A program made the translations under genes and the position numbers. From the NCBI GenBank assembly GCA_030628905.1, contig DAOVQB010000124.1, forward strand, positions 1 through 13,238: a stretch of 13,238 nt of DNA, read 5' to 3'. A model generated the notes under the pieces. It ran no database searches. It was not told the origin of the DNA and saw nothing but the letters and a program-made list of their open reading frames with translations. The DNA comes from DAOVQB01 sp023128935. Lineage in GTDB: Bacteria > Eisenbacteria > RBG-16-71-46 > CAIMUX01 > WJJG01. Positions 1 to 7,957 of this stretch are shown one piece after another; positions within the stretch are counted from its first letter, which is position 1, and every line of letters starts with the position of its first letter.

Positions 1-92
1 AACGGTACCTCGGGAGCCGAAGTAGGCTGGGCAACGGTACCTCGGGAGCCGAAGTAGGCTGGGCAACGGTACCTCGGGAGCCGAAGTATCCT
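1..92. repeat. 32-bp tandem repeat, about 2.9 copies, cut by window edge
   Basis: Three head-to-tail copies of a 32-bp unit begin at positions 1, 33 and 65. Each opens with aacggtacctcgggagccga. Copies 1 and 2 are identical; copy 3 diverges after about 24 bases, where agtaggctggg becomes agtatcctggg. There are no spacers, so this is a tandem repeat rather than a CRISPR array. Each unit can form a short imperfect hairpin (cctcgg / ccgaag around gag). The array starts at the first base of the window, so its true length is unknown. It could be an intergenic minisatellite or the 3' end of a repetitive coding region. No function can be read from it. Confidence 0.9.
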
Positions 93-416
93 GGGGGGAG
101 GGGGCGACAGCCTGGGGACCCGCAGCAGATGATTGGTGATACGTGCGGGCTGAGCGCTTGAGAACAGACACCTGAGGCGCTGGATGGACCCAGCTGACAG
201 CGCAGCGGAAATCGGATAGGTTGCTGCATCAGTTAAAATGTTGCCTTGGCGGCCAATAGTGTGCGACCAAAGGGATTGGGGAGGTGGCGCTGTCCAAGGC
301 TTCGTGAGAGGCCTGTCGACATGTGTTGCAGTAGAGGATCGGCTTGGGGGCCTGGAGCAGGCCTGGGATTTTGGGCGGTTTAGTTCACCCGGCTATTCCA
401 CAGATAGGAGGTTGCT
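93..416. other. Intergenic region without a supported gene
   Basis: Between the tandem repeat and the beta-barrel gene I see no coding region I can support. A 60-codon open frame at 238-420 has no good ribosome binding site, no recognisable protein character and runs into the real gene. A G-rich run occurs at about 93-118. The promoter of the downstream gene must lie here or further left, but I cannot pick a confident -35/-10 pair. An AT-rich ttaaaat at about 233-239 is the only weak -10-like candidate. Confidence 0.5.
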
Positions 417-992
417 GTGAGGCGTATATCTGTACTATTGGCGGTGGTGCTCGTTGCTGTACCCGGTGTGTTGCTGTCTGGATCTGCGGCGCATGCGGGC
501 GAGATCGGGCTGAAGGCCATTGAGGGCCGCCTTGGGTTCGTGGACATCGGAGAAGGAAGTGCAGGGAGTACCTTCATGATCAGCGGAAGCGCGGATCTCG
601 GAATGCTGACTCCCGATCTGGGCCTCGAAGTGGGGGTGGACTTCTGGACAAAGGGTTGGGATGTGGGGTACTACGAGTGGAGCTGGACGAATATCGGTTT
701 CGTGGGAAACATACGCTACAATATTCAGACGGACGGATCGTTCCGTCCATACGGCTTTGGCGGCCTTGCAATCTGCTATCAGAAGTGGGATTGGGATTGC
801 GGCGACTTCTACGGTGCCGGAACGTGGGAAGCCGACGAGTCTGGGATCGAATTCGGACTCAACCTGGGAGCCGGAGCGGAGTTTGGGTCCGGAAAGGGCA
901 TGACGCCGGTTGCCCGTGTGGGGTACACCACCAGTGGTGGGGCTGATTATCTCTATGTTTCCGGTGGGCTGCGATTCCCCATTGGTGAGTAA
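417..992 (+). CDS. Small exported outer-membrane beta-barrel protein (191 aa)
   Basis: This predicts a small outer-membrane protein of the OmpA/OmpW-like beta-barrel type. The start is GTG at 417, with AGGAG at 406-410 six bases upstream. A clear Sec signal peptide follows: basic MRR, a hydrophobic core at about residues 5-20, and a likely cut after the AHA at 25-27. The mature part (about 164 aa) alternates Gly and aromatic residues in strand-like blocks. It carries the FRPYGFGGLA block at 109-118, of the kind seen in eight-stranded barrels. Two cysteines (C120, C128) sit close together and could pair in the periplasm. The last strand (about 178-188) does not end in the usual terminal Phe/Trp, because three residues follow it. 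The gene is monocistronic, ending at a strong hairpin. The barrel fold is inferred from sequence pattern; the substrate or role (structural, transport) cannot be told. Confidence 0.75.
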   Translation: MRRISVLLAVVLVAVPGVLLSGSAAHAGEIGLKAIEGRLGFVDIGEGSAGSTFMISGSADLGMLTPDLGLEVGVDFWTKGWDVGYYEWSWTNIGFVGNIRYNIQTDGSFRPYGFGGLAICYQKWDWDCGDFYGAGTWEADESGIEFGLNLGAGAEFGSGKGMTPVARVGYTTSGGADYLYVSGGLRFPIGE

Positions 993-1031
993 CAAGGTTG
1001 TTGACCCTCGCGCACCGCGCGCAGGTCACCA

Positions 1032-1065
1032 AGAATCCCCCCCGCCGCAAGGGGGGGATTCTCTT
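1032..1065 (+). terminator. Rho-independent terminator after the beta-barrel gene
   Basis: A perfect 12-bp inverted repeat pairs 1032-1043 (agaatccccccc) with 1051-1062 (ggggggattct plus one g) around a 7-base loop (gccgcaa). The stem holds seven consecutive C:G pairs. It is followed by a short, imperfect T-rich tail (cttaatat). It lies 40 bp after the stop of the barrel gene and 23 bp before the next start. It should therefore separate the two transcription units. Confidence 0.85.
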
Positions 1066-1087
1066 AATATAGTGAGATGCACTCGAG

Positions 1088-2110
1088 ATGATGCAGAGTT
1101 CCGGCAATAGCACCAGTGGTTCAGGCAGCTCGGTTGATCTTCCAACAGGGGACTCTAGCTGTTCACGCGGCCCGGGAGGCTCAAACGCCTTAGGCGACTC
1201 GAGCTGTTCCGGCGGCTCAAGCGACTCGGTTAGAGGAACAGCGCCCCCAGCGGTCCCATGCGATGACTTGGAACGTCGTGCCCAACCTGGCCTGGGTGCG
1301 GCCCTACTTCTCCTGATGGTTATGTTCGGCGCGATGGCTGTGGGGATGCTAATCGTCGTACTGAGTGGGCGGGGCGCGGAGCTGGACCTGCTTCTTCTGG
1401 GAATGGTGCAGGTTTCCGCCATGGTGCTTGTGCTTCTGGTTGGTGTGCGGTGGGTGGGCGTAAGTGCCAGGTCGATCTTTGCGCTCCGGCGGACGCCTTT
1501 CTGGATGGTTGCGATCTCGGCGCCACTCGCCCTGGTGTGTGCGATCTTGAGCGGTGCGCTGGAGGCGTTGATCGGACAGGTCTTTCCAATGCCGGAGGAG
1601 TACGCTATTCACCTGGCCCGGTTGCTCTACCCTGAGAACCCGGGTCAGTGGGTGAGGATCATAGCGATTGCCGTGATCATCATCCCATTGGGCGAGGAGA
1701 TGCTCTTCCGCGGCCTTTTCCTCCGCGGGTTTGTTCTGCGATACGGGACAGTGCCAGCGCTGGCTTTCTCATCGTTGTTTTTCGCCTTTGTGCATCTGAA
1801 CCCCTGGGGGTTTGTGCCGATTTTCCTGGCCGGTTGGCTATTGGGATGGTTGGTGCTTCGCAGCGGGAGCTTGTGGCCGTCGGTTTTCCTGCACGGCTTG
1901 TACAACCTATACAGTATTCTTATGCTCTACACCAGTTTGGAAGAGTCTCCCTCGGCGGAGGTGTTGTCTCAAGCAGACGCGGGCATTTGGGGGAGCTCTA
2001 TGATGGTTGCGGTCTCCGCTCTGGTCTTGGTTGGCTGCATCGTTCTCATTGGGCGTCAGGGCAGGCGAGCGCTGCCATGGACGGATAGTTGCAACGCTGC
2101 AGCAAGCTGA
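1088..2110 (+). CDS. CPBP-family (CAAX/Abi-type) intramembrane glutamic protease
   Basis: This is a polytopic inner-membrane protein of the CPBP family (Rce1-like, formerly CAAX amino-terminal protease or Abi). All three family motifs are present: EExxxR at residues 203-208 (E203, E204, R208), FxxxH at 232-236 and HxxxN at 269-273. They lie in the usual hydrophobic helices, so the protease is predicted to be active. About seven or eight hydrophobic segments run from residue 68 to 326. Unusual is a hydrophilic N-terminal extension (residues 1-66), rich in Ser, Gly and Cys, with a repeated GDSSCS (21-26 and 36-41). The start is ATG at 1088 (or ATG 1091); the ribosome binding site is weak (gtgag about 11 bp upstream), and no better in-frame start is seen before the first helix. 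The next gene follows 28 bp later, so they are probably co-transcribed. Substrate unknown: bacterial relatives act in bacteriocin immunity, peptide maturation or membrane-protein turnover. Confidence 0.88.
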   Translation: MMQSSGNSTSGSGSSVDLPTGDSSCSRGPGGSNALGDSSCSGGSSDSVRGTAPPAVPCDDLERRAQPGLGAALLLLMVMFGAMAVGMLIVVLSGRGAELDLLLLGMVQVSAMVLVLLVGVRWVGVSARSIFALRRTPFWMVAISAPLALVCAILSGALEALIGQVFPMPEEYAIHLARLLYPENPGQWVRIIAIAVIIIPLGEEMLFRGLFLRGFVLRYGTVPALAFSSLFFAFVHLNPWGFVPIFLAGWLLGWLVLRSGSLWPSVFLHGLYNLYSILMLYTSLEESPSAEVLSQADAGIWGSSMMVAVSALVLVGCIVLIGRQGRRALPWTDSCNAAAS

Positions 2111-2138
2111 AGGGTCGAGATCACGGGAGGAAGTGAAG

Positions 2139-2540
2139 ATGGACACGGATCCGACGCGGGAGTACACGGATGCTTCACCGGTAGTGTCTTTGACAGTGGG
2201 GGAGTTCAAAGATATCGTGGCCCAAGCCGCGCGGGCAGACGAGGAGATCCCGGTTGAGATGGCCGGCCGATGGGAGAACGGGAAGATGATCCTCCGGCCC
2301 GGCCAGCCGGGCCAGCAAGAGAAGGTCATCCCTATCGAGGGCTTCTTTCATAAGATCGTAATGCTGCGTGACCGGCTGCGGGTTCTGGAGCAGAAGATCA
2401 ATGGCCATCCGAAGCTGGAGGATGCCGAGAAGGTGGAAATGCAGCAGTACATCACGCGCGTGTACGGCTCGCTGACAACCTTTAATGTGCTTTTTCAATA
2501 CAAGGATGACCAGTTCCACGGATCGGGCCGGGCACAGTAG
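2139..2540 (+). CDS. Hypothetical protein, 133 aa, helical and charged
   Basis: I do not recognise a named family. ATG 2139 is chosen because GGGAGG at 2125-2130 lies eight bases upstream; the frame is open further left, but that part overlaps the protease gene. The product is soluble, with no signal peptide or membrane segment. Residues 17-66 look like a small mixed domain (SLTVGEFKDIV, then WENGKMILRPG, a probable beta turn). Residues 68-105 form a charged amphipathic helix pair with Leu/Ile/Val heptad spacing (FFHKIVMLRDRLRVLEQKI). A C-terminal block, YGSLTTFNVLF at 109-119, reads like a conserved signature. Codon use and spacing match the upstream CPBP protease, with which it probably forms an operon. 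A partner or regulator of that protease is possible but unproven. Confidence 0.8.
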   Translation: MDTDPTREYTDASPVVSLTVGEFKDIVAQAARADEEIPVEMAGRWENGKMILRPGQPGQQEKVIPIEGFFHKIVMLRDRLRVLEQKINGHPKLEDAEKVEMQQYITRVYGSLTTFNVLFQYKDDQFHGSGRAQ

Positions 2541-2542
2541 CC

Positions 2543-2566
2543 CACCAGCCTCAGCGGAGCCTGGTG
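2543..2566. terminator. Possible bidirectional terminator hairpin between convergent genes
   Basis: The 37-bp gap between the hypothetical protein (ending 2540) and the SHMT gene (ending 2578 on the other strand) contains an inverted repeat. CACCAG (2543-2548) pairs with CTGGTG (2561-2566), and CTC (2550-2552) pairs with GAG (2557-2559), with one C-C mismatch between and a 4-base loop. There is no clear T-tract on either side, so intrinsic termination is uncertain. The position between two converging transcripts is what one would expect. Confidence 0.4.
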
Positions 2567-2577
2567 AGACATGAGGT

Positions 2578-4008
2578 CTAGACCAGTTTCGAGAGGTTCT
2601 CTGCAAAGGTCTTGGCATAGTCGGAATTCGGGAACACCGAGACCAGTACCCGTGCGGTTAATTCCGCCGCTTCCGCCATGGGTAAGCAGTACTGCATAGT
2701 ACTGAACTTCCTCCGATAGGCCGCGACCTCCTCTCTCACATTCTTGTTATGGAGCACGCACTCGGCGAAGAATCCAGCCAGGGGTTCGAAGTCGGCTGCC
2801 CGCATGCCAAAGCGGGTCATTTCGGATACTCCGGTGCGCAGGCCACTGGAGACCAGGAAGCTTTCATCATCCGGCAGCGCCTGGTAGTTGCACACGATGT
2901 TGTTCTCCTCCAGGCGCCGCGCGATTTCATGCCCCGGCCCCTGCTCCGAGACCCGCAGTAGCACTTGGTGGGTTTCTGTGTAGCCGTCGGCCGGATCTCC
3001 CTGAACATCCAGTCCGGCTTGCTTGAGCGCCTTGGCCCATGCCTTGGCGTTGCGGATTACCTCGGCCTGGTATTCGTCCTTGAAGGCGTTCATCTCGTGG
3101 GTGGCCATCAGCAGCGCAAGTAGGGTACCCAGGTGATGATTGCTCGTGGAGCCAGGGAAAACGCGGCTCTTGATGTCGATCCAGAGCTTTGAGAGGGGCG
3201 TCTTCTTCTCGATGTTCGATGCGATAATGCCCCGCTGTGGTCCGAAGAAGGTCTTGTGCGTGCTCCCCGTCACGATGTCGGCGCCTTCACTGAATGGTTC
3301 CTGGAATGCGCCATACAGGCCGAGCACGTGCGCCATATCGTATATGATCACGGGCCGCGGGTCCCAGTCCTTGACGATGTCGTGGACAAACGCGACCGGC
3401 TCGCGGTAGATGAACATGCTCTTGCCGAAGATGATCAGCTCAGGTTTTGCCTTGTGAAGGATGTCTCCGAGCGCATCAGTGTCGATCTTGTACAGGTTCT
3501 CCTTCTGGATCGGGAAATTGGTGACGTTCTCCTTGCCGTCTTCGCGGAACTCCACATAATTGAAGAGCGCGCCCATCGGCTGGGAGGAAAGGTGGCCTCC
3601 CTTGGTGAGATCGTTGTTCATTACCGATTTGATTCTGCGCCAGGGTTCCCCCTCGGAGCGCTTGCGGTTCTTGAAGGCGGTCACAGCCTTGAAGACGACC
3701 TCATTGGCCATCTGCCCGCTGATCGCGCGCATCTCGGCGCGTGGACAGCCGAAATACGTGCACATGGCTTCCCGGGCTGCTTCCTCGATGTCGCGAATGA
3801 AGTCTATCCCCTGATAGAAATAGATCTCCTTGCCCTTCATCGTACGATGTTCGGCGTAACGTCCTGATGGATCGGAGATCTCCATGGCCTTCACGAGTAG
3901 GCTGGGCGTGTTCTCCGAGGGGATCAAATTAAAGCACTCCCTCTGGCGCCAGCTGTTGTTTTCTACGACTCTGTCGACCAGTTGACGTGCTTGATCAGTC
4001 AGGCTCAT
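2578..4008 (-). CDS. glyA: Serine hydroxymethyltransferase (PLP-dependent), divergent form
   Basis: The enzyme interconverts serine plus tetrahydrofolate with glycine plus 5,10-methylene-THF in the cytoplasm. Key residues of the family can be matched: ENTPS at 32-36, YAE at 51-53 (the catalytic Glu is E53), Y65, the folate/PLP loop LTKGGHL at 134-140 with H139 stacking on PLP, D224 and H227 in YDMAHVLGL, PLP lysine K252 in STHKTFFGPQ, and R391 in SSGLRTG for the substrate carboxylate. Length is 476 aa, against about 415-420 for the E. coli type, with insertions near 113-128 and 155-172. The lysine motif (FFGPQ rather than LRGPR) and GKEIYFYQG in place of GKRYYGG make it a divergent, archaeal-looking SHMT. 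ATG 4008 is chosen for its GGGAGG (4017-4022) eight bases upstream; an in-frame extension to 4152 would overlap the upstream protease. It follows the M16 gene by 61 bp and is probably in the same operon. Activity on another aldol substrate cannot be excluded. Confidence 0.9.
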   Translation of the reverse strand: MSLTDQARQLVDRVVENNSWRQRECFNLIPSENTPSLLVKAMEISDPSGRYAEHRTMKGKEIYFYQGIDFIRDIEEAAREAMCTYFGCPRAEMRAISGQMANEVVFKAVTAFKNRKRSEGEPWRRIKSVMNNDLTKGGHLSSQPMGALFNYVEFREDGKENVTNFPIQKENLYKIDTDALGDILHKAKPELIIFGKSMFIYREPVAFVHDIVKDWDPRPVIIYDMAHVLGLYGAFQEPFSEGADIVTGSTHKTFFGPQRGIIASNIEKKTPLSKLWIDIKSRVFPGSTSNHHLGTLLALLMATHEMNAFKDEYQAEVIRNAKAWAKALKQAGLDVQGDPADGYTETHQVLLRVSEQGPGHEIARRLEENNIVCNYQALPDDESFLVSSGLRTGVSEMTRFGMRAADFEPLAGFFAECVLHNKNVREEVAAYRRKFSTMQYCLPMAEAAELTARVLVSVFPNSDYAKTFAENLSKLV

Positions 4009-4069
4009 GGTTTTCCCCTCCCGCTTCTTCTCAGTTCTGTGCGCGTGTTGCCACGCAATGAATGCAAGC

Positions 4070-7000
4070 TCAGTCGATCCGGAAATCCCGCGGATAGAGG
4101 CGGACCAGACGGCTGCCCGGTTCGCGGGTTTCCAGGAACTCCTCGAAAGCACGAATCTGGAACTCAGGGGCGATCATGAAATGGATCGCTCCCCGGTCCT
4201 CGGTGGCAGCGTGGCCATAACCCGCCAGAACCGGCCCCAGGACCGATGGGATTCGGCTGCGGATCTGCTGAAGGATGCCGCTCTTGCGCGGTGAACAGCC
4301 GCTGGCTTCAGACGATTGCTGCCATTTCCTCCTGAGCCTCAAGAGACCCTCCTTGAAGTCCGCCACGCGCTCGGGCGTGACCCCATCGGCATAGTCATCT
4401 GCCATAGCGCGGCCTCGGGAGATGTAGGTGTCACCGCCGCGGTAGTCTCCAAAAGAGTTGGCGAGGGCGTAGTCGAGGAAGAAGGGGCCGTCGAGGGTTT
4501 CCGCGGCTTGGTCAAGGATCCTCGTGACGAACCGGATCGTCTCGGTGCCATCCGAGCAGCGCTCCGCATAGTAGGAAACGAGCCCACTGCGCGCACTTGA
4601 GCCGACACCATTTGAGTAGGCCAGACCCGCGCTCCAGGTCTGCATGAAGAGCCCATGGGAACCGGAGCCGCCGAAGATCTTGGAGGCCAGGTAGTCCAGC
4701 AACCTCGAGCGGAGCGGGGGGTCATAGCTGACGAGGTGCGCGGTATTGCTGAAGAGGGCATTGCGTGAGGATTCGAGCACTAGGGCGCAGTAGACCGGCC
4801 GGCTGTTTGGCCCTTGAGGGATCCAGGGACAGCGTCCTCGAAGGTTCTCGGTAATGACGCCCGTGTCGATCTGGCGATCGCCTCTATGCCTGCTGTTGGC
4901 GCCGGTCGCCATCTGCGCATCAGCGGCAGGCGCCTTGTTGCTCTCCGCGGCAATCCGTGAAGCGACATCCGTCATGTGGGCGATTGTCACGTCCAGGTCG
5001 GGCCACAACTGATCCACATTCTCGGCGCTTCCGGTGAGGTGTGCCCTCACGGGGCCTCGGCTCAAGAGATCCCGCACCAGCCCGCTGAGCTTGCACACCA
5101 CGTTCTCTGGCGGCACAAGCAGGTCCTCGAGAACCTGAGCATACAATAGCACCAGGTCGTCGGAGAGCGTCTCATCCGGGACCGCGTCGAGTTCTGCCCG
5201 CAAGTACGCGGCCAAGTCGCCTGCCGGCTGTGCAGCGCCTTCCATCCGGTGTAGCTCGGCCATCAGGCTCGTGCGCGTGCCGTCCCACCGTTCCAGAATC
5301 TCGTTCAATTGCGCGGCGAGCTGGGCAACCGTCTCTATCGAGGACGCCTCCCGCAAGCGCCAGGAGAGACGGTTGAGATGATGTAGCTTGGTGAACATTG
5401 AGACGGCCGAGAGATAGATCCGATCCCCTTGGTAGCGATAGGAACTCACCGGGTTCCTGACCCAGTCCTCCTCCCTTCCAAGGGGCATTTCGCGGAGGGA
5501 TGCGATCTGGCGGTCTACTAAATCCCGCAATCTGGGGAGCGCCGGTGATCCGATCCGCCCCGCGCTGTCCAGCAGGCGATCCATCCAGGCCAAGGCGGTG
5601 CGTGCCTCATCGACGCCGAGTCCAGAGCCATAGACGGCCAGCTCCACACGTCCGCCCTCTTCGCGGGGAAATGCCGTGTAGCGTGCCTCCAGGGATCGAA
5701 TCTCCCGTTGAAGGCGCTGGCGAAGCGCATCGTATGCCAGCCAACTCCCATCTTCCTCCCAACAGCCGAGGTCTGAAATCAGCAGGGGCAGCAAGGGCAG
5801 GTAGATCAGATCATCGGAGCGGGTGTCAGTCACGTCAAAGTAAAGGCCGACATCTACCAGGGATGTGCGACTGAAGCGGTTGAGGCAGACCGGCGTTTCG
5901 ATCTCCAAGCCCGTCTGTCCAGTGAGCGTCAGCGGCTGAATGTGGGTGTCGATTATCTGATCGAGCGTAAGTGGGGGATCGGGCAGGAACCCTGGCCGGT
6001 TGATGGCCTGCCTGGACAGCTCCAGCTCCGCGGTCCGGGCGTCAAAGTCGGTTCTGTATCTCCTCAGCGCTTCCTGCTCATCAGCGGAGTGATAGCGCTG
6101 CTTGATCGCATTCAGCGCATCTTGCAGGCGTTCGCGCTTGGCCTCGGACAGAGTGCGCGGCAGGCTTGTATCGGGATACGCTGCCACGCACACCGATGGG
6201 CAAGCCAGTCCCAAGCGTTTGACCATCTCCGGCCAGAAGTTGGGCCTGAGCATCTCGGCTTCCAGGGCTTGGCGCTGCTCGTTCTGGAGCAGATCCTTAC
6301 GAAACTCGGGTTCGGCACAGAGTTCTCGCAGGTGGCCATACCAGAAATCCCCCGTCCCCCGGTAGCCGAAGCGGGGCGGCGCATCGGTCTGTTCGATCAA
6401 GTTGCGCCGTGAGGCTGCCAAGCTAGTCTGCACCTTCTCGTGGAACTCCTCCAGCTCCGCGCTGCCAGGCGTCAGCGAAGCAACCCAGAGCAGCCGTTCG
6501 GTCACTATCCGGCGCACTTCGCTCAGCGCCTCAGGACTGAGCAGGTCCAGGTCCAGTCCGTTCAGCCAGAGCATTGGGGAATAGCCCGGCGTGTTGGTGA
6601 TCCACCCCGTTACCTGCGTGATTCCCGGCGGGCCGCGTCTGGTTGAGCGATCCACGAGGTCTCGGTATGTGTAGGAGGACTCGTCCCCAGCGAGCACATC
6701 CCAGAGTACCCGCAGGCGGTAGAGGTCCGTGGCGCTGAGATCCGCTCTCGGGTCCCAAGAGAAGACCGCCACGCCTGGCTCCGAGGTGCTGGCGCTGGGG
6801 AAGGGGAGCAGGCGAATCACCGGGTCCGCAGGTGGCTGGAAGGGTGGCACGGTTGCCGCGGCTCGGGCGGCCACCTTCCTGGCCGCGATACTTTCTGATC
6901 CACCACCGTTGCCATTGGGGAACCCGTTTGTGACCTTGCGCATGATGCCGTCGAGGTCTTCCAGGAAGTGGCAGAGCTCGAAATTCTCTGGCAGTCCGAT

Positions 7001-7957
7001 AATCAGGCCCATGGTTTCACCGGGCACATAGCATCGCTCGAGAAATGCGCGAATGTGCGCGGGGTTCATGGTTCGGATCGCTGCGGGCCGACCCCCGGAT
7101 TCGAGGCCCACCGGATGCCCGGCGCCGTAGGCGAGTTTGCGAACTTCACTCCAGGCGATGGTTCCAGGCTTCTCGAAAGCGCTTACCATCTCCAGGTAGA
7201 CCGTGCCCTTCTCCTCGAGCGACAGCTCCCCGGTGATTTCATCTTCCACCACCCCGAGGTGTGCGACCTCACGGCGGATCTCCTCGTCTGTGAAGTCAGG
7301 ATGGAGCAGGGTATCCAACAGGCGGTAGGTCAGTTCCAGGAAGGATTGCCGGCCGCCGGCGGTGTGGAAGTGGTAGATGGTCTTGCAGCGCCAGGTGCCG
7401 GCGGAATTGCTGCCCATGGACATATCGAGTGTCAGACCGAGCAGCCGGCCCTTCTTGCCCTTGCCCAGAACCAGATGCTCCGCGGTGTGGGGCTCTCCCC
7501 GATCCGAGACGGGCAGCGTTTGCACCCAGATCATGGCTTGGGGCACTGAATCGAAGCGCAGCAGGTCGACCGGTATGCCGCTTGGTTCGTGGATGAAACG
7601 TGCCCCCATCGCCCGGTCGCCTGCGGCCAGGTAGAGCGCAGCGGCACGGAAGGAACCGATCAGGGTGCTTTCCTGAAGGGAATCCAACGCCGTGGACGCC
7701 TGGGTGCCCCAATCCGTTTCCTGGGCCCGGGCAAACTGGAGTGGATTGGCAGGGCCGCCCAGTGGCAGGCAGTGGCCAAGGGCCAATAGGAACAGAAGCG
7801 CGAGGTGCGCGCGAGCGGAGTTGGCAGAGTGCTTAGCGCAATGCAGGTGCGAAGCCTTGCTGCGCTGGTTGTTGGCAGGCTTGGCGCGGTGATCAGCGGC
7901 CGGTATGATATTGTGGTCTGCATGCCAGTGGTGCGGTGTTGAGCCCTGATGAATCAT
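4070..7957 (-). CDS. Large exported M16C metallopeptidase (PreP/insulinase-like)
   Basis: This is a predicted zinc protease degrading peptides in a closed two-half chamber. The inverted zinc motif HxxEH is intact as HTAEH at residues 157-161, counted from the chosen ATG. The third ligand is in VYLEM at E256, 96 residues after the catalytic Glu, close to the spacing of presequence proteases (PreP, M16C). The C-terminal half has the expected gatekeeper-like block, a GGSGSHGLFMQ stretch and SYYAERC near residue 1127. At 1295 aa it is well above the usual ~1000 of PreP. A hydrophobic segment ALLFLLALG (residues 53-61), followed by ARAQ, looks like a Sec signal with a cut near residue 79, implying periplasmic or surface location. 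The 50 residues before it are His-rich. The start is uncertain: ATG 7957 has GGGAG 12 bases and AGG 4 bases upstream. The frame stays open to an ATG at 8134 with no ribosome binding site. SHMT follows in the same direction. Confidence 0.85.
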   Translation of the reverse strand: MIHQGSTPHHWHADHNIIPAADHRAKPANNQRSKASHLHCAKHSANSARAHLALLFLLALGHCLPLGGPANPLQFARAQETDWGTQASTALDSLQESTLIGSFRAAALYLAAGDRAMGARFIHEPSGIPVDLLRFDSVPQAMIWVQTLPVSDRGEPHTAEHLVLGKGKKGRLLGLTLDMSMGSNSAGTWRCKTIYHFHTAGGRQSFLELTYRLLDTLLHPDFTDEEIRREVAHLGVVEDEITGELSLEEKGTVYLEMVSAFEKPGTIAWSEVRKLAYGAGHPVGLESGGRPAAIRTMNPAHIRAFLERCYVPGETMGLIIGLPENFELCHFLEDLDGIMRKVTNGFPNGNGGGSESIAARKVAARAAATVPPFQPPADPVIRLLPFPSASTSEPGVAVFSWDPRADLSATDLYRLRVLWDVLAGDESSYTYRDLVDRSTRRGPPGITQVTGWITNTPGYSPMLWLNGLDLDLLSPEALSEVRRIVTERLLWVASLTPGSAELEEFHEKVQTSLAASRRNLIEQTDAPPRFGYRGTGDFWYGHLRELCAEPEFRKDLLQNEQRQALEAEMLRPNFWPEMVKRLGLACPSVCVAAYPDTSLPRTLSEAKRERLQDALNAIKQRYHSADEQEALRRYRTDFDARTAELELSRQAINRPGFLPDPPLTLDQIIDTHIQPLTLTGQTGLEIETPVCLNRFSRTSLVDVGLYFDVTDTRSDDLIYLPLLPLLISDLGCWEEDGSWLAYDALRQRLQREIRSLEARYTAFPREEGGRVELAVYGSGLGVDEARTALAWMDRLLDSAGRIGSPALPRLRDLVDRQIASLREMPLGREEDWVRNPVSSYRYQGDRIYLSAVSMFTKLHHLNRLSWRLREASSIETVAQLAAQLNEILERWDGTRTSLMAELHRMEGAAQPAGDLAAYLRAELDAVPDETLSDDLVLLYAQVLEDLLVPPENVVCKLSGLVRDLLSRGPVRAHLTGSAENVDQLWPDLDVTIAHMTDVASRIAAESNKAPAADAQMATGANSRHRGDRQIDTGVITENLRGRCPWIPQGPNSRPVYCALVLESSRNALFSNTAHLVSYDPPLRSRLLDYLASKIFGGSGSHGLFMQTWSAGLAYSNGVGSSARSGLVSYYAERCSDGTETIRFVTRILDQAAETLDGPFFLDYALANSFGDYRGGDTYISRGRAMADDYADGVTPERVADFKEGLLRLRRKWQQSSEASGCSPRKSGILQQIRSRIPSVLGPVLAGYGHAATEDRGAIHFMIAPEFQIRAFEEFLETREPGSRLVRLYPRDFRID

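Noticed and set aside
1..92. CRISPR array at the left edge
   Set aside because: The 32-bp copies abut directly with no spacers, and there are no cas genes.
238..420. 60-codon open frame before the beta-barrel gene
   Set aside because: No ribosome binding site, no recognisable protein features, and it overlaps the well-supported GTG start at 417.
435..995. Long antisense open frame under the beta-barrel gene
   Set aside because: Shadow of a high-GC gene; no start signal, and the + strand product has a signal peptide and strand pattern.
1065..1087. Promoter for the CPBP gene (taatat at 1065-1070 as a -10 box)
   Set aside because: The match is weak, and the matching -35 position would fall inside the terminator stem.
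3256..3867. 203-codon + strand frame inside the SHMT gene
   Set aside because: Antisense shadow; the minus strand encodes all SHMT catalytic motifs.
4009..4152. N-terminal extension of the SHMT
   Set aside because: It would overlap the end of the M16 gene; the family-typical N-terminus and GGGAGG both point to ATG 4008.
6968..7549. 193-codon + strand frame inside the M16 gene
   Set aside because: Antisense to the zinc-motif region of the protease, with no features of its own.
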